From: Actinomadura violacea
GTDB lineage: Bacteria; Actinomycetota; Actinomycetes; Streptosporangiales; Streptosporangiaceae
Assembly (NCBI RefSeq): GCF_017573465.1
Contig: NZ_JAGEPF010000027.1
Location: 62,001-126,000 of the forward strand
Reading direction: 5' to 3'
DNA: 64,000 nt
The stretch's first letter is position 1, and the number at the start of each line of letters is the position of its first letter. Shown piece by piece: positions 1-7,931 of the stretch. A program made the position numbers and the translations under genes. The notes under the pieces are model-generated. The model saw nothing but the letters and a program-made list of their open reading frames with translations. It was not told where the DNA came from and did no database searches.

Positions 1-3000
1 CCGCGATCACCTCGGACGCCGTCACCGGATCCAGCTCGCCGAAGCGGTACGGCCCGCCTTCGAGGGCGAGATGGGAGAAGTGCTCGGGAGCCGGCTCGGC
101 GCCGATCCAGACCGCCTCGAACGCCTGGTCCTCCGACGCGCTCACGTCGCCGGCGTAAAGGCCCGTCTCCAGCGTGACGACGACGTACCGCCGGTCCGCG
201 ACCGGGCGGACCATGCAGTCGATCCCGCCGTCGGAGTTGACCGGCCCGCGGTGCCAGCCGCGCCGCTCCAGCCGGAGCACGTTCCCGAACGGGACGGTCA
301 CGCCCTCGAACCGCGCCAGCCTCCCGCCCGCGCGCTCCTCCTCCGTGAGCGCGTGCACGGCCCGTCCGAGCTGCGCGAACGGCTGGAGGACCTCGTAGTC
401 GGCGAAGAGCTGCGCCCAGCCGTCCAGCGCGTCCCCGAGGTGCAGCGGATGCGCGATCCCGACCGCGGCGCCGGCCGGCAGCTCGACGGCCCCGTCTTCG
501 ACGTCCGCGAAGGTGCGGTCTTCGGCGAGCCGGAACGCGGCCGCCGTGCCGCCGTCCTCGGCGAGCCAGACGAGGCGCCGGGCGAGGTGCCAGACCAGCG
601 GATGCAGGACGAAGAACTCGCGGAACTCCTCCGGCGTCCACCGGCGCCCCAGCGTCATCGCCAGCTCCAGGCGGCGGAGCTGGAGGCCCGCGACCGCGCG
701 GACGTCCTTCTTCAGCTCGGCGAAGCGCCGGTGGGCGGCGGGCGCCAGCGCGGGGTCGTCGCGTACCCCCGGCTTCGGCAGGTCCGCGCGCCGCCTCCCG
801 GTCCCGTCGACGACGTGCGGGCGGAGCGTCTCGTCGAACCCGGCGGTGAACCGGCGCGGCCCGTAGTCGAGGACGAGCGTGCCCGCGGCGTCCAGGCCGA
901 AGTCGGGCACCAGCCGGTCGCCGAGCTGCTCCGCGGTGAGGCCGCGCGCCTCCGCGATGGCCTCGACCTCCTCCAGGGCACGCTGCTTCAGGCCCTTGTA
1001 CCGGCCCTTCTGGGAGATGGCGTGGATCTCGCGCAGCGCGAGATCGGTGCCGATCCGGGCGAGCACGTCGAGGCCGCGCACCGCGTGGTGGTGGCCGCCC
1101 TCTCCCGGCCACGCGCGGATCAGCGGGACCAGCTCGCGCACGCACTCGTCGTCCCCGAGCCACCCCAGGGCGTCGAACTGCCACGCGTCGCCCGGCTCCG
1201 CACCGTGGTCCCGCCAATGCCGGAACAGCGCCCAGCCGAATCCGGCCAGGGAACGCGCGTCGCACGCCGCCCGCACGTCCGCGAGGCCCGGCTCCGCCTC
1301 CCCCGACGCCGACAGCGCCAGCAGGACGAGCAGGTGCCGGACGGCCGGCACGGGCAGCGCACGCCCGCCGTCCCGCAGCAGCACCTGCGGGAGGGCGGCC
1401 GCATCGACACGCACGTCCGGTGCCTTCTTGCGGGGCAGCAGGTCGTCCGCGTCGCCGGACAGCAGCGCCTCCACGAGCGCGACGGCCCGCTCCCCGTGCG
1501 GGCGCGCGGCGGCGAGCACCGCCTCCTCGCCCTTGTCGCCCGCGATGGCGTGCAGCGCGTACTCGGCGGCCGTCCGGGCCCGTCCGGTCCTGCCGAGCGC
1601 CATCGGCAGCAGGTACGGCAGCGCCGCCCGGCCGTGCCGGGCGAACCAGGCGGACGCGGGCTCGCGGGCCCCGGCGACGCGCAGCAGCCAGCCCGCCATC
1701 GCCTCGGCGACCTCGCCGTCCAGGAACGGCAGCAGCAGTTCCGCACCGCGCGCGGGCCTGGCGCGCGCGAAGCTCAGCACGACCGGCAGCGCGTCGAGGC
1801 CGAACCGGGCGGTGATCGGCCTGAGCCAGTGGTCCGGGCTCCACGCGTTGCGCGTGCCGAGCCCCCGCCCGCCCCAGTCGGGCCGCCAGTCCCGCAACGC
1901 CGGGCGGACCAGCTCCTCGGGGCCCTTCGCCAGCATCGCGGCCTGCCAGTACGGCTCCTGCTCGACCGGTTCGAGCGCCACGCCCGCGCGGATGTTCGCG
2001 ATCCGCTTCTCCCAGGCCGGGTCGGGCGCGGCCGTCGGCCGGACGGCCCGGATGGTGACGCCGCCGCCGGACGGGTCGGCGATCTCCGTGCGCAGCCAGG
2101 CGTCGCGCTCGCCGGGCGCCCAGACGACGTCCTGCCCGGCCGGGGCGGTCAGGCCCTTGAGCACGACCGGCTTGGTCTTCGGCCCCGTGCGGGCCCAGGG
2201 CGGGTCGACCAGGACCCGCGGCAGCTCGTCCGCCGATGCCTCGGGGACCCGGCCGCCGGCAGCGGTCAGCTTGTCCACCACGGCACGGGACTCCGCGGGG
2301 AGGTCCGTCAGAGCGCGCGCGGCGTCGCCCCTCAGGTGGCCGGCCAGCAGTTCCTCGGCCGTCGCGTCCCCGGCGGCCGCGGCCGCCGCCAGGACCCGGA
2401 CCGCGCGGACCGGGAAGAGCTCCATCGTCTCGTGCAGCGCGGCCCGCATGTGGGTGTTGCCGCAGCGCTCCAGCATGAGCCGGAACGCCTCATCGCTCGG
2501 CAGGCGCTTCAGCGCCTCCAGCAGCCCCTTGCGGCGCGGGGCGCTGTCATGGTGCTCGTCGAACGCCTCGGCCAGGAACGGCGCGATCGCGGGGCCGACG
2601 CCCTCCGCCAGGGTCAGGAGGTTCTCGATGTCGTAGCAGTCCGCGACCGAGATCCGCGCGCCGGCGCCGAGCAGCTCCAGATGCTCGGGCGACCCCAGGG
2701 ACCGCAGCAGCAGCTCCCGCGGCAGCGTGTTCGCGGGCGCGGCGCAGCACTCGGCGACCCAGTCCCGCTCGGTCGGGACGAGGTACGCGCAGACCATCCG
2801 GCGCAGCGGCGTGGTCCGGAGCTCGCCGAGCACCGCGACGGCCTCCCGGTACCCGGCGCCGCCCGCCGCCGCCAGCACCGCCCGGAGCCGCTTCGCGGTG
2901 GCGTCCAGCCGGTACCCGTCGAAGCGGGGCGCGGCCGGCCTGACCACACCGCCCTTCCACGCCCCGTACGGACTGCCGGACTCGACGTCGAGCCGCTCGA

Positions 3001-3364
3001 CGAAGGCGCGGAGCGCGAACGGCAGGCCGTGCGTCGTGATCCACACGTCCGCGAACATGACGGCCGCTCCGCCCGAGTGGATCTCCGGGCCCAGGATGGT
3101 CGCGAGCACCGCCGCGCCCAGCGGATCGGCGTCCCCGGACAGATGCCCGCGCGCCGCCGCCGCGAGCGCCGGATCGGCCTTCTCGTGGCTCAGCGCCACC
3201 TCGATGTCGTCCGCGTAGGAGGCGAGGACGTCCCCCTCGCTCACCCCGGCGACCTTCGTCTTCGGGCCGGGGTGCCCGCCGTGCCTCGGGTGCAGGTGCC
3301 GCTTCCACGTCCGGGGGATCTCCAGGACGTCCTCGTCGCGAGGCGGGGGACTCGAATCGATCAT
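1..3364 (-). CDS. DUF4132 (MolR-like) protein, C-terminus cut by window edge
   Basis: The minus-strand frame from ATG at 3364 stays open to base 1, giving about 1,121 codons with no stop, so the C-terminus lies outside the window. Residues roughly 880-940 carry the DUF4132 signature region (QLRRLELAMTLGRRW followed by a Trp/Arg-rich stretch). A second conserved block, near residue 1050, contains FGNVLRLERRGWHRGP. The N-terminal two thirds is helical and Leu/Ala/Arg-rich, like HEAT-type scaffolds. The family includes E. coli YehI/MolR and its biochemical role is unknown. No clear Shine-Dalgarno precedes the ATG. The neighbour (MBL hydrolase) is on the same strand but starts 3' of it, so an operon is not evident. 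The family call is firm; function is not assigned. Confidence 0.85.
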   Translation of the reverse strand, partial: MIDSSPPPRDEDVLEIPRTWKRHLHPRHGGHPGPKTKVAGVSEGDVLASYADDIEVALSHEKADPALAAAARGHLSGDADPLGAAVLATILGPEIHSGGAAVMFADVWITTHGLPFALRAFVERLDVESGSPYGAWKGGVVRPAAPRFDGYRLDATAKRLRAVLAAAGGAGYREAVAVLGELRTTPLRRMVCAYLVPTERDWVAECCAAPANTLPRELLLRSLGSPEHLELLGAGARISVADCYDIENLLTLAEGVGPAIAPFLAEAFDEHHDSAPRRKGLLEALKRLPSDEAFRLMLERCGNTHMRAALHETMELFPVRAVRVLAAAAAAGDATAEELLAGHLRGDAARALTDLPAESRAVVDKLTAAGGRVPEASADELPRVLVDPPWARTGPKTKPVVLKGLTAPAGQDVVWAPGERDAWLRTEIADPSGGGVTIRAVRPTAAPDPAWEKRIANIRAGVALEPVEQEPYWQAAMLAKGPEELVRPALRDWRPDWGGRGLGTRNAWSPDHWLRPITARFGLDALPVVLSFARARPARGAELLLPFLDGEVAEAMAGWLLRVAGAREPASAWFARHGRAALPYLLPMALGRTGRARTAAEYALHAIAGDKGEEAVLAAARPHGERAVALVEALLSGDADDLLPRKKAPDVRVDAAALPQVLLRDGGRALPVPAVRHLLVLLALSASGEAEPGLADVRAACDARSLAGFGWALFRHWRDHGAEPGDAWQFDALGWLGDDECVRELVPLIRAWPGEGGHHHAVRGLDVLARIGTDLALREIHAISQKGRYKGLKQRALEEVEAIAEARGLTAEQLGDRLVPDFGLDAAGTLVLDYGPRRFTAGFDETLRPHVVDGTGRRRADLPKPGVRDDPALAPAAHRRFAELKKDVRAVAGLQLRRLELAMTLGRRWTPEEFREFFVLHPLVWHLARRLVWLAEDGGTAAAFRLAEDRTFADVEDGAVELPAGAAVGIAHPLHLGDALDGWAQLFADYEVLQPFAQLGRAVHALTEEERAGGRLARFEGVTVPFGNVLRLERRGWHRGPVNSDGGIDCMVRPVADRRYVVVTLETGLYAGDVSASEDQAFEAVWIGAEPAPEHFSHLALEGGPYRFGELDPVTASEVIA

Positions 3365-3429
3365 GCGGAGAGACGCTAACGAAGGAGACCGACAGGTTCC
3401 GGCCTTTCGGATCTCTCCGGAGCGACGGC

Positions 3430-4065
3430 TTACACCTCGACGCTCTCCCCCGCCGCCGGGAGCGCCATCTCCAGGCCGGTCAGGTTGTTCAGCATCGCGG
3501 CGACGGAGTTCTGGCCGAGCTCGCTGAGCATCAGCTCGTGGATCTGCAGCAGCCTGCTGGGCCGGACGTTCCGGACGAAGTCGACGGCCTCGCCGACCTT
3601 CGTCCACGGCCCGCTGGTGGGCAGCAGCAGCGCCTCCACCGGGACGTCCGGCACGTGGTAGGCGTCGCCCGGGTGGTACAGGCGGCCGTCGATCAGGTAG
3701 CCGGTGTTGGCGACGATCGGGATGTCGGGGTGGATCACCGCGTGCCGCTCGCCGTGCACGGTCACGGCGAACTCGCCGACAGTGAGCGCGTCGCCGGACG
3801 CGACGGCCCGCACCCGCCCGCCGTGCTCGCCCAGCTTCTCCCGCACCGACGCGGGGCCGTAGACGTGCAGGTCGGGACGCTTGTCGAGGGCGGCGCCGAG
3901 GAGCGCGTCGTCGAAGTGGTCGAAGTGCTCGTGGGTGATCAGGACGGCGTCCGCGGCGGCGACGGCGGCCTCCGCGTCCGGGGTGAACTTCCCCGGGTCG
4001 AGGACGATCGTCGTGCCCTCCTTCTCGAGGACGACGCAGGCGTGGGCGTGCTTGGTGAGCTGCAT
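3430..4065 (-). CDS. MBL-fold metal-dependent hydrolase
   Basis: A 211-residue protein of the metallo-beta-lactamase superfamily, in the small L-ascorbate-lactonase-like/UPF0173-type group. The dinuclear metal motif HEHFDH is at residues 45-50, and later metal-ligand candidates lie in YHPGDAYHV (around residue 130) and the C-terminal QIHE. It has no signal peptide, so it is cytoplasmic. The start ATG at 4065 is preceded by GGAAGGAAGG. It is transcribed divergently from a MarR regulator across a 101-bp region with palindromes, so MarR control is likely. The substrate cannot be told from sequence. Confidence 0.85.
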   Translation of the reverse strand: MQLTKHAHACVVLEKEGTTIVLDPGKFTPDAEAAVAAADAVLITHEHFDHFDDALLGAALDKRPDLHVYGPASVREKLGEHGGRVRAVASGDALTVGEFAVTVHGERHAVIHPDIPIVANTGYLIDGRLYHPGDAYHVPDVPVEALLLPTSGPWTKVGEAVDFVRNVRPSRLLQIHELMLSELGQNSVAAMLNNLTGLEMALPAAGESVEV

Positions 4066-4100
4066 CGGGCGGCCTTCCTTCCGGTCCGTTCAGCGAAATC

Positions 4101-4129
4101 TACAGCTTTAACTGTACACCTTTGCTGTA
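4101..4129. promoter_or_regulatory. Tandem MarR-type operator palindromes
   Basis: Two overlapping inverted repeats lie in the divergent MBL/MarR promoter region: TACAG-N6-CTGTA (4101-4116) and TACA-N7-TGTA (4115-4129). The AT-rich TATATATA just beyond (4128-4136) is a likely -10 neighbourhood. Size and half-site spacing fit MarR dimers, so autoregulation plus control of the hydrolase is the inference. Confidence 0.6.
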
Positions 4130-4166
4130 TATATACTGGCCGGGACGCCGCACCCCGGAGGCCGCC

Positions 4167-4601
4167 ATGACGGACCACGAGCACCTCGCCGAACGGCTGC
4201 GGACGTCGATCGGCGGGCTCGTCCGCGCCACCCGCTCCCACGCCGACGCGCTCGCGCCGCCGATCGCGCAGACGCTCGGCCTCCTCGACCGCGACGGCGA
4301 GGCGAGCATCGCGTCCCTCGCGCAGCGGCGCCGCGTCCGGCACCAGAGCCAGAGCCGCACGGTGAAGGACCTGGAGGGCCTCGGCTACGCCGCCCGCCGC
4401 GACGACCCCCGCGACGCCCGCGGCCGCGTCATCGCGATCACCCCCGAGGGCCGCGCCGCCCTCGACCGCGACCGCCGCGCCCGCCGCGACTGGCTCGCCG
4501 CCGCCATCGCCACCACCCTCACCCCCGCCGAACAGGCCCTCCTGGCCGAACTCCCCGCCCTCCTCGACCGCCTCAGCCCCCACACCTACCCGCCCCGCTG
4601 A
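4167..4601 (+). CDS. MarR-family transcriptional regulator
   Basis: A 144-residue one-domain winged-helix regulator. The recognition helix and wing are at about residues 50-95, with the typical NLVKDL-like stretch SRTVKDLEGLGYAARRDDPRD, then ITPEGRAAL and a C-terminal dimerisation helix. ATG 4167 is chosen because GGAG sits 6 nt upstream; an upstream ATG at 4122 would lie inside the operator. MarR proteins usually repress a divergent gene and release on binding phenolic or other ligands. The divergent gene here is the MBL hydrolase. It converges with the next gene with a 2-nt gap. Confidence 0.85.
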   Translation: MTDHEHLAERLRTSIGGLVRATRSHADALAPPIAQTLGLLDRDGEASIASLAQRRRVRHQSQSRTVKDLEGLGYAARRDDPRDARGRVIAITPEGRAALDRDRRARRDWLAAAIATTLTPAEQALLAELPALLDRLSPHTYPPR

Positions 4602-4603
4602 CC

Positions 4604-5428
4604 TCAGCGGTCGGGCCGGGCCGCCAACTCGTTGAGGGCGGTGCGGGACGGGCCTTCTTCTGGGGCGGTGAGGGTGACGAACTGGTGGTCGGGGGTGCCG
4701 GGGAGGACCATGCCGATGTAGTCGAGGGAGAGCAGGCCGACCAGCGGGTGGCGGTACTCCTTGCGGCCCATGCCCGGGCCCTTGACGTCCTGCCGGTCCC
4801 ACCAGGTGCGGAACCACGGGTCCTGGGACAGTTCGCGGACCAGCGCCCCGGTCGCGGGGTCGTCCGGGTCACGGCCGGTGGCCGTGCGCAGTTGCGCGAT
4901 GCCGTGCCGGGCCACCTCCTCCCAGTCCACGTAGAACGCGCGGGCGCGCGGGTCGGTGATGGCGTAGCGGAGCATGTTCCGGCGCGACCAGGGCTGCTCC
5001 GCCAGGTGCGGCATGAGCGCGGCGGCCGTCCGGTTCCAGGCCAGCACGTCGAGGCGCGGGTTGATCACGTAGGCGGGGACCGGGGCGATCGCGTCCAGGA
5101 GGCGCCGCACGTTCGGGTGCACCGGGGCGTCCGCGGCGGCGGGCGGCGGGGACGGGAGGGACAGCGCCAGGCGGTAGAGGTGGTCGCGCTCGTCGTCGTT
5201 GAGGATGAGCGCGCGGGCGAGGGCGTCCAGGACGGACGGGGACGGGCGGATGCCGCGGCCCTGCTCGAGCCGCATGTAGTAGTCCGGGCTGATCCCGGCG
5301 AGCTGCGCCACCTCGGCGCGGCGCAGGCCCGGGGCGCGCCGGCGGGCGCCGTCCGGGAGACCCACCGAGGCGGGGGTGACGCGGTCGCGCCGGGAGCGCA
5401 GGAAGTCCGCCATCTCGCGTGTCGCCAT
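4604..5428 (-). CDS. XRE-family regulator with MmyB-like ligand domain
   Basis: A 274-residue protein. The N-terminal XRE helix-turn-helix (residues about 10-75) contains RRAEVAQLAGISPDYYMRLE, followed by the MmyB-like ligand-binding domain (residues about 105-265) with its AWNRTAAALM and NMLRYAITDPRAR blocks. In actinomycetes these proteins typically sit divergent from, and control, a short-chain or aldo/keto reductase, as here (121 bp to the next gene). It starts at ATG 5428 with a weak ribosome site. The ligand, perhaps a fatty acid or xenobiotic, is unknown. Confidence 0.88.
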   Translation of the reverse strand: MATREMADFLRSRRDRVTPASVGLPDGARRRAPGLRRAEVAQLAGISPDYYMRLEQGRGIRPSPSVLDALARALILNDDERDHLYRLALSLPSPPPAAADAPVHPNVRRLLDAIAPVPAYVINPRLDVLAWNRTAAALMPHLAEQPWSRRNMLRYAITDPRARAFYVDWEEVARHGIAQLRTATGRDPDDPATGALVRELSQDPWFRTWWDRQDVKGPGMGRKEYRHPLVGLLSLDYIGMVLPGTPDHQFVTLTAPEEGPSRTALNELAARPDR

Positions 5429-5549
5429 GCACCAAGTCTGCCTTCCGGAGGCTGGCCCTCCGCGTCCTAGGCATCGGCGGGCACTGGTCGTTCGGCGGGG
5501 GGCGGGGCAGGGTGGAGGGACATCCCGAGAGACGAGAGGTGACTTCCCA

Positions 5550-6533
5550 GTGCGCTATCGCACGCTTGGAACGGACGGGCCGCAGGTGTCGGTGGTGGGG
5601 TTCGGCGCGATGAACCTCACGCCGGTCTACGGCGGCGTCGAGGAGGACGACGCGGCGGAGACGCTCCTCGCGGCGCTGGACGCCGGCGTCACGTTCGTCG
5701 ACACGGCCGACATCTACGGCGCCGGGTCCAGCGAGGCCCTGATCGGCCGGATGCTGGAGAAGCGCCGCGACGAGTACGTCCTCGCGACCAAGTTCGGCGG
5801 GAACCAGGACGCGGAGGGGATCCTCGTCCCCGGCATGGGCCGGCCCGAGTACATCCGGCGGGCCTTGGACGCGAGCCTTGCGCGGCTGCGCACCGACCAT
5901 GTCGACCTGTACTACCTGCACCGGCTCGACCCGTCGACCCCGATCGAGGAGACGGCGGGGGCGCTCGGCGAGCTGGTCGCGGAGGGGAAGATCGGCGGGT
6001 ACGGGCTGTCTGAGGTGTCGGCGCGGACGCTGCGGCGCGCGCACGCCGTCCACCCCGTGACGGCGCTGCAGACGGAGTACTCGCCGTTCCAGCGGGCGCC
6101 GGAGCGGGAGCTGATCCCGGCGTGCGCGGAGCTGGGCGTCGCGTTCGTCGCCTACAGCCCGCTCGGGCGCGGCCTGCTCGGCGGGCAGGTCCGCGGCTTC
6201 GACGACCTGGAGGCGGGCGACTGGCGGCGCGGCAATCCGCGTTTCCAGGCGGGGAACGTGGAGCGCAACGTCTCGCTGGCCGACCGGGTGGCGACGCTCG
6301 CCGCCGAGCAGGGCGTCACCACCGCGCAGCTGGTGCTGGCGTGGCTGGTCCACCGGGGCGCGCTGCCGATCCCGGGGACGCGCAAGGCCGCGAACGCCCG
6401 CGCCAACGCCGCCGCGGGCGGCGTGACGCTGGACGCCGCGGTCTTCGAGCGGCTCGAGGAGACCGTCCCGCCGGACGCGGTGGCGGGCGCCCAGGGCAGC
6501 GACGCCTACCTCGCCAACCTCGACACCGAGTGA
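5550..6533 (+). CDS. Aldo/keto reductase
   Basis: A 327-residue NADPH-dependent oxidoreductase of the AKR superfamily (YajO/Tas-like TIM barrel). The catalytic tetrad is visible: Asp51/54 and Tyr56 in FVDTADIYG, Lys81 in LATKFGG and His124 in YYLHRLD. The NADP-binding C-terminal block IPGTRKAANARANAAA is intact. The GTG start at 5550 follows GAGAGGTG and aligns the usual family opening MRYRTLG; the upstream in-frame extension reads into the divergent regulator and was rejected. It is probably induced through the adjacent MmyB-type regulator. Substrate unknown. Confidence 0.92.
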   Translation: MRYRTLGTDGPQVSVVGFGAMNLTPVYGGVEEDDAAETLLAALDAGVTFVDTADIYGAGSSEALIGRMLEKRRDEYVLATKFGGNQDAEGILVPGMGRPEYIRRALDASLARLRTDHVDLYYLHRLDPSTPIEETAGALGELVAEGKIGGYGLSEVSARTLRRAHAVHPVTALQTEYSPFQRAPERELIPACAELGVAFVAYSPLGRGLLGGQVRGFDDLEAGDWRRGNPRFQAGNVERNVSLADRVATLAAEQGVTTAQLVLAWLVHRGALPIPGTRKAANARANAAAGGVTLDAAVFERLEETVPPDAVAGAQGSDAYLANLDTE

Positions 6534-6538
6534 CGGAC

Positions 6539-6568
6539 GCGCCCGCCCCGGTCCCCCGGGGCGGGCGC
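6539..6568. terminator. Bidirectional hairpin terminator
   Basis: A perfect 12-bp GC stem (GCGCCCGCCCCG / CGGGGCGGGCGC) with a 6-nt loop sits between the convergent aldo/keto reductase and repeat-protein genes. It lacks a U-tract, as is common in actinomycetes. Confidence 0.7.
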
Positions 6569-6572
6569 CCGG

Positions 6573-6869
6573 TCAGCGGCGCGGGCCGCCGCGCAGCCGG
6601 GAGAGGAGGTTGCGGGCCTTCTCCTGGTTGCGCGGGTCGTTGACGAACCGCTCGGCCTTCGCGCGGGCCTTCTGCGCCTGCGGGCCGTGCGCGAGCTGCT
6701 CGGCCTTGGCGCGCGCCTTCTGCCCCTGCGGGCTCGCGGCGAACCGCTCCGCCTTCGCCCGGGCCTTCTGCGCCTGCGGGCTCTGCGCGAGCCTCTCGGC
6801 CTTCTCGCGCGCCTTCTGCCCCTGCGGTCCCCGGACGAACTTCATGATCCGGTCGATGAGAGAAGCCAC
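6573..6869 (-). CDS. Small basic protein of 16-residue repeats
   Basis: A 98-residue protein. After an N-terminal amphipathic helix (MASLIDRIMKFVRG) it has four near-identical 16-residue units, PQ(G/A)QKAR(A/E)KAE(R/Q)(L/F)..., then a fifth degenerate unit ending NLLSRLRGGPRR. The period gives highly charged, continuous helices rich in Lys/Arg/Glu/Ala. The GTG start at 6869 follows a strong GGAGGAAG ribosome site, so it is a real gene. I do not recognise the function. Nucleic-acid binding or an antitoxin/rubrerythrin-like structural role would be speculation; similar Ala/Lys-rich repeats occur in actinobacterial envelope- or nucleoid-associated proteins. Confidence 0.75.
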   Translation of the reverse strand: MASLIDRIMKFVRGPQGQKAREKAERLAQSPQAQKARAKAERFAASPQGQKARAKAEQLAHGPQAQKARAKAERFVNDPRNQEKARNLLSRLRGGPRR

Positions 6870-6932
6870 GTTCTTCCTCCTCGGCCTAGCTTCACCGGTT
6901 CAACGAGCGCCCGGACCGGAAAGTTCGGACGC

Positions 6933-7931
6933 TCAGAACGCCTCGTCGAAGCTCACACTGCCCTCCACGCCGATCTGGTACGCCGAGACGCGCCGCTCGA
7001 AGAAGTTCGACAGCTCCTGGACGTCCTGCAGCTCCATGAACGCGAACGGGTTCGCCGTCCCGTAGCGGACGGGCAGGCCGAGGCGGGCGAGCCGCTGGTC
7101 GGCGACGTACTCCAGGTAGGCGCGCATGTCGCCGGCGCCCATCCCGGGCAGGCCGTCGCCGCACAGGTCGCGGGCGAACGCCAGCTCCGCCTCGACGGCC
7201 TCCTCCAGCATCGTGGTGACCTGCGCGGTCAGCTCCGCGTCGAACAGCTCAGGCTCCTCGGCCCGGACGGTGTCGACGACGGAGAACGCGAACTCCATGT
7301 GCATGGACTCGTCGCGGAACACCCAGTTCGTCCCGGACGCGAGGCCGTTCAGCAGGCCGCGGGACCGCAGCCAGTACACGTACGCGAAGGCGCCGTAGAA
7401 GAACAGGCCCTCGATGCACGCGGCGAAGCAGATCAGGTTGAGCAGGAAGGCGCGCCGGTCGGCGGCGGTGCGCAGCTCGTCCAGCGCGCCGAGCGAGTCG
7501 ATCCAGCGGAAGCAGAACTCGGCCTTCGCCCGGATGGACGGGATGTGCTCGATCGCGGCGAACGCGCGGGCCCGCTCGTCCTGGTCGGGCAGGTAGGTGT
7601 CGAGGAGCGTCAGGTAGAACTGGACGTGCACGGCCTCCTCGAACAGCTGCCGCGACAGGTAGAGGCGCGCCTCGGGCGCGTTGACGTGCTTGTAGAGGTT
7701 GAGGACGAGGTTGTTCGCGACGATCGAGTCGCCGGTGGCGAAGAACGCGACGAGCCGGTTCACCAGGTGCAGCTCCGCCGGGGTGAGCCGGGCGAGGTCC
7801 GCGAGGTCGGAGGCGAGGTCCACCTCCTCGACCGTCCAGGTGTTGCGGATCGCGGCGCGGTAGCGCTCGTAGAAGTCGGGGTAGCGCATGGGCCGCAGGG
7901 TCAGGTCCATACCGGGGTCGAGCAGCGGCAT
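6933..7931 (-). CDS. nrdB: Class Ia ribonucleotide reductase, small (beta) subunit
   Basis: A 332-residue R2-fold ferritin-like protein that houses the diiron-tyrosyl radical for deoxynucleotide synthesis. The ligand set is readable: Asp68, Glu99-x2-His102, Glu174 and Glu208-x2-His211. The radical Tyr106 lies four residues after His102, as in canonical class Ia enzymes. ATG overlaps the TAA of nrdA by one base (TAATG), so translation is coupled. The C-terminal tail, which normally docks on the large subunit, ends VEGSVSFDEAF. It shares the riboswitch and NrdR control of nrdA. Confidence 0.95.
   Translation of the reverse strand: MPLLDPGMDLTLRPMRYPDFYERYRAAIRNTWTVEEVDLASDLADLARLTPAELHLVNRLVAFFATGDSIVANNLVLNLYKHVNAPEARLYLSRQLFEEAVHVQFYLTLLDTYLPDQDERARAFAAIEHIPSIRAKAEFCFRWIDSLGALDELRTAADRRAFLLNLICFAACIEGLFFYGAFAYVYWLRSRGLLNGLASGTNWVFRDESMHMEFAFSVVDTVRAEEPELFDAELTAQVTTMLEEAVEAELAFARDLCGDGLPGMGAGDMRAYLEYVADQRLARLGLPVRYGTANPFAFMELQDVQELSNFFERRVSAYQIGVEGSVSFDEAF

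Noticed and set aside
71..3379. 1,102-codon plus-strand open frame
   Set aside because: Composition (Arg/Pro/Gly/Gln-rich) and the recognisable DUF4132 protein on the opposite strand show it is an antisense frame from GC bias.
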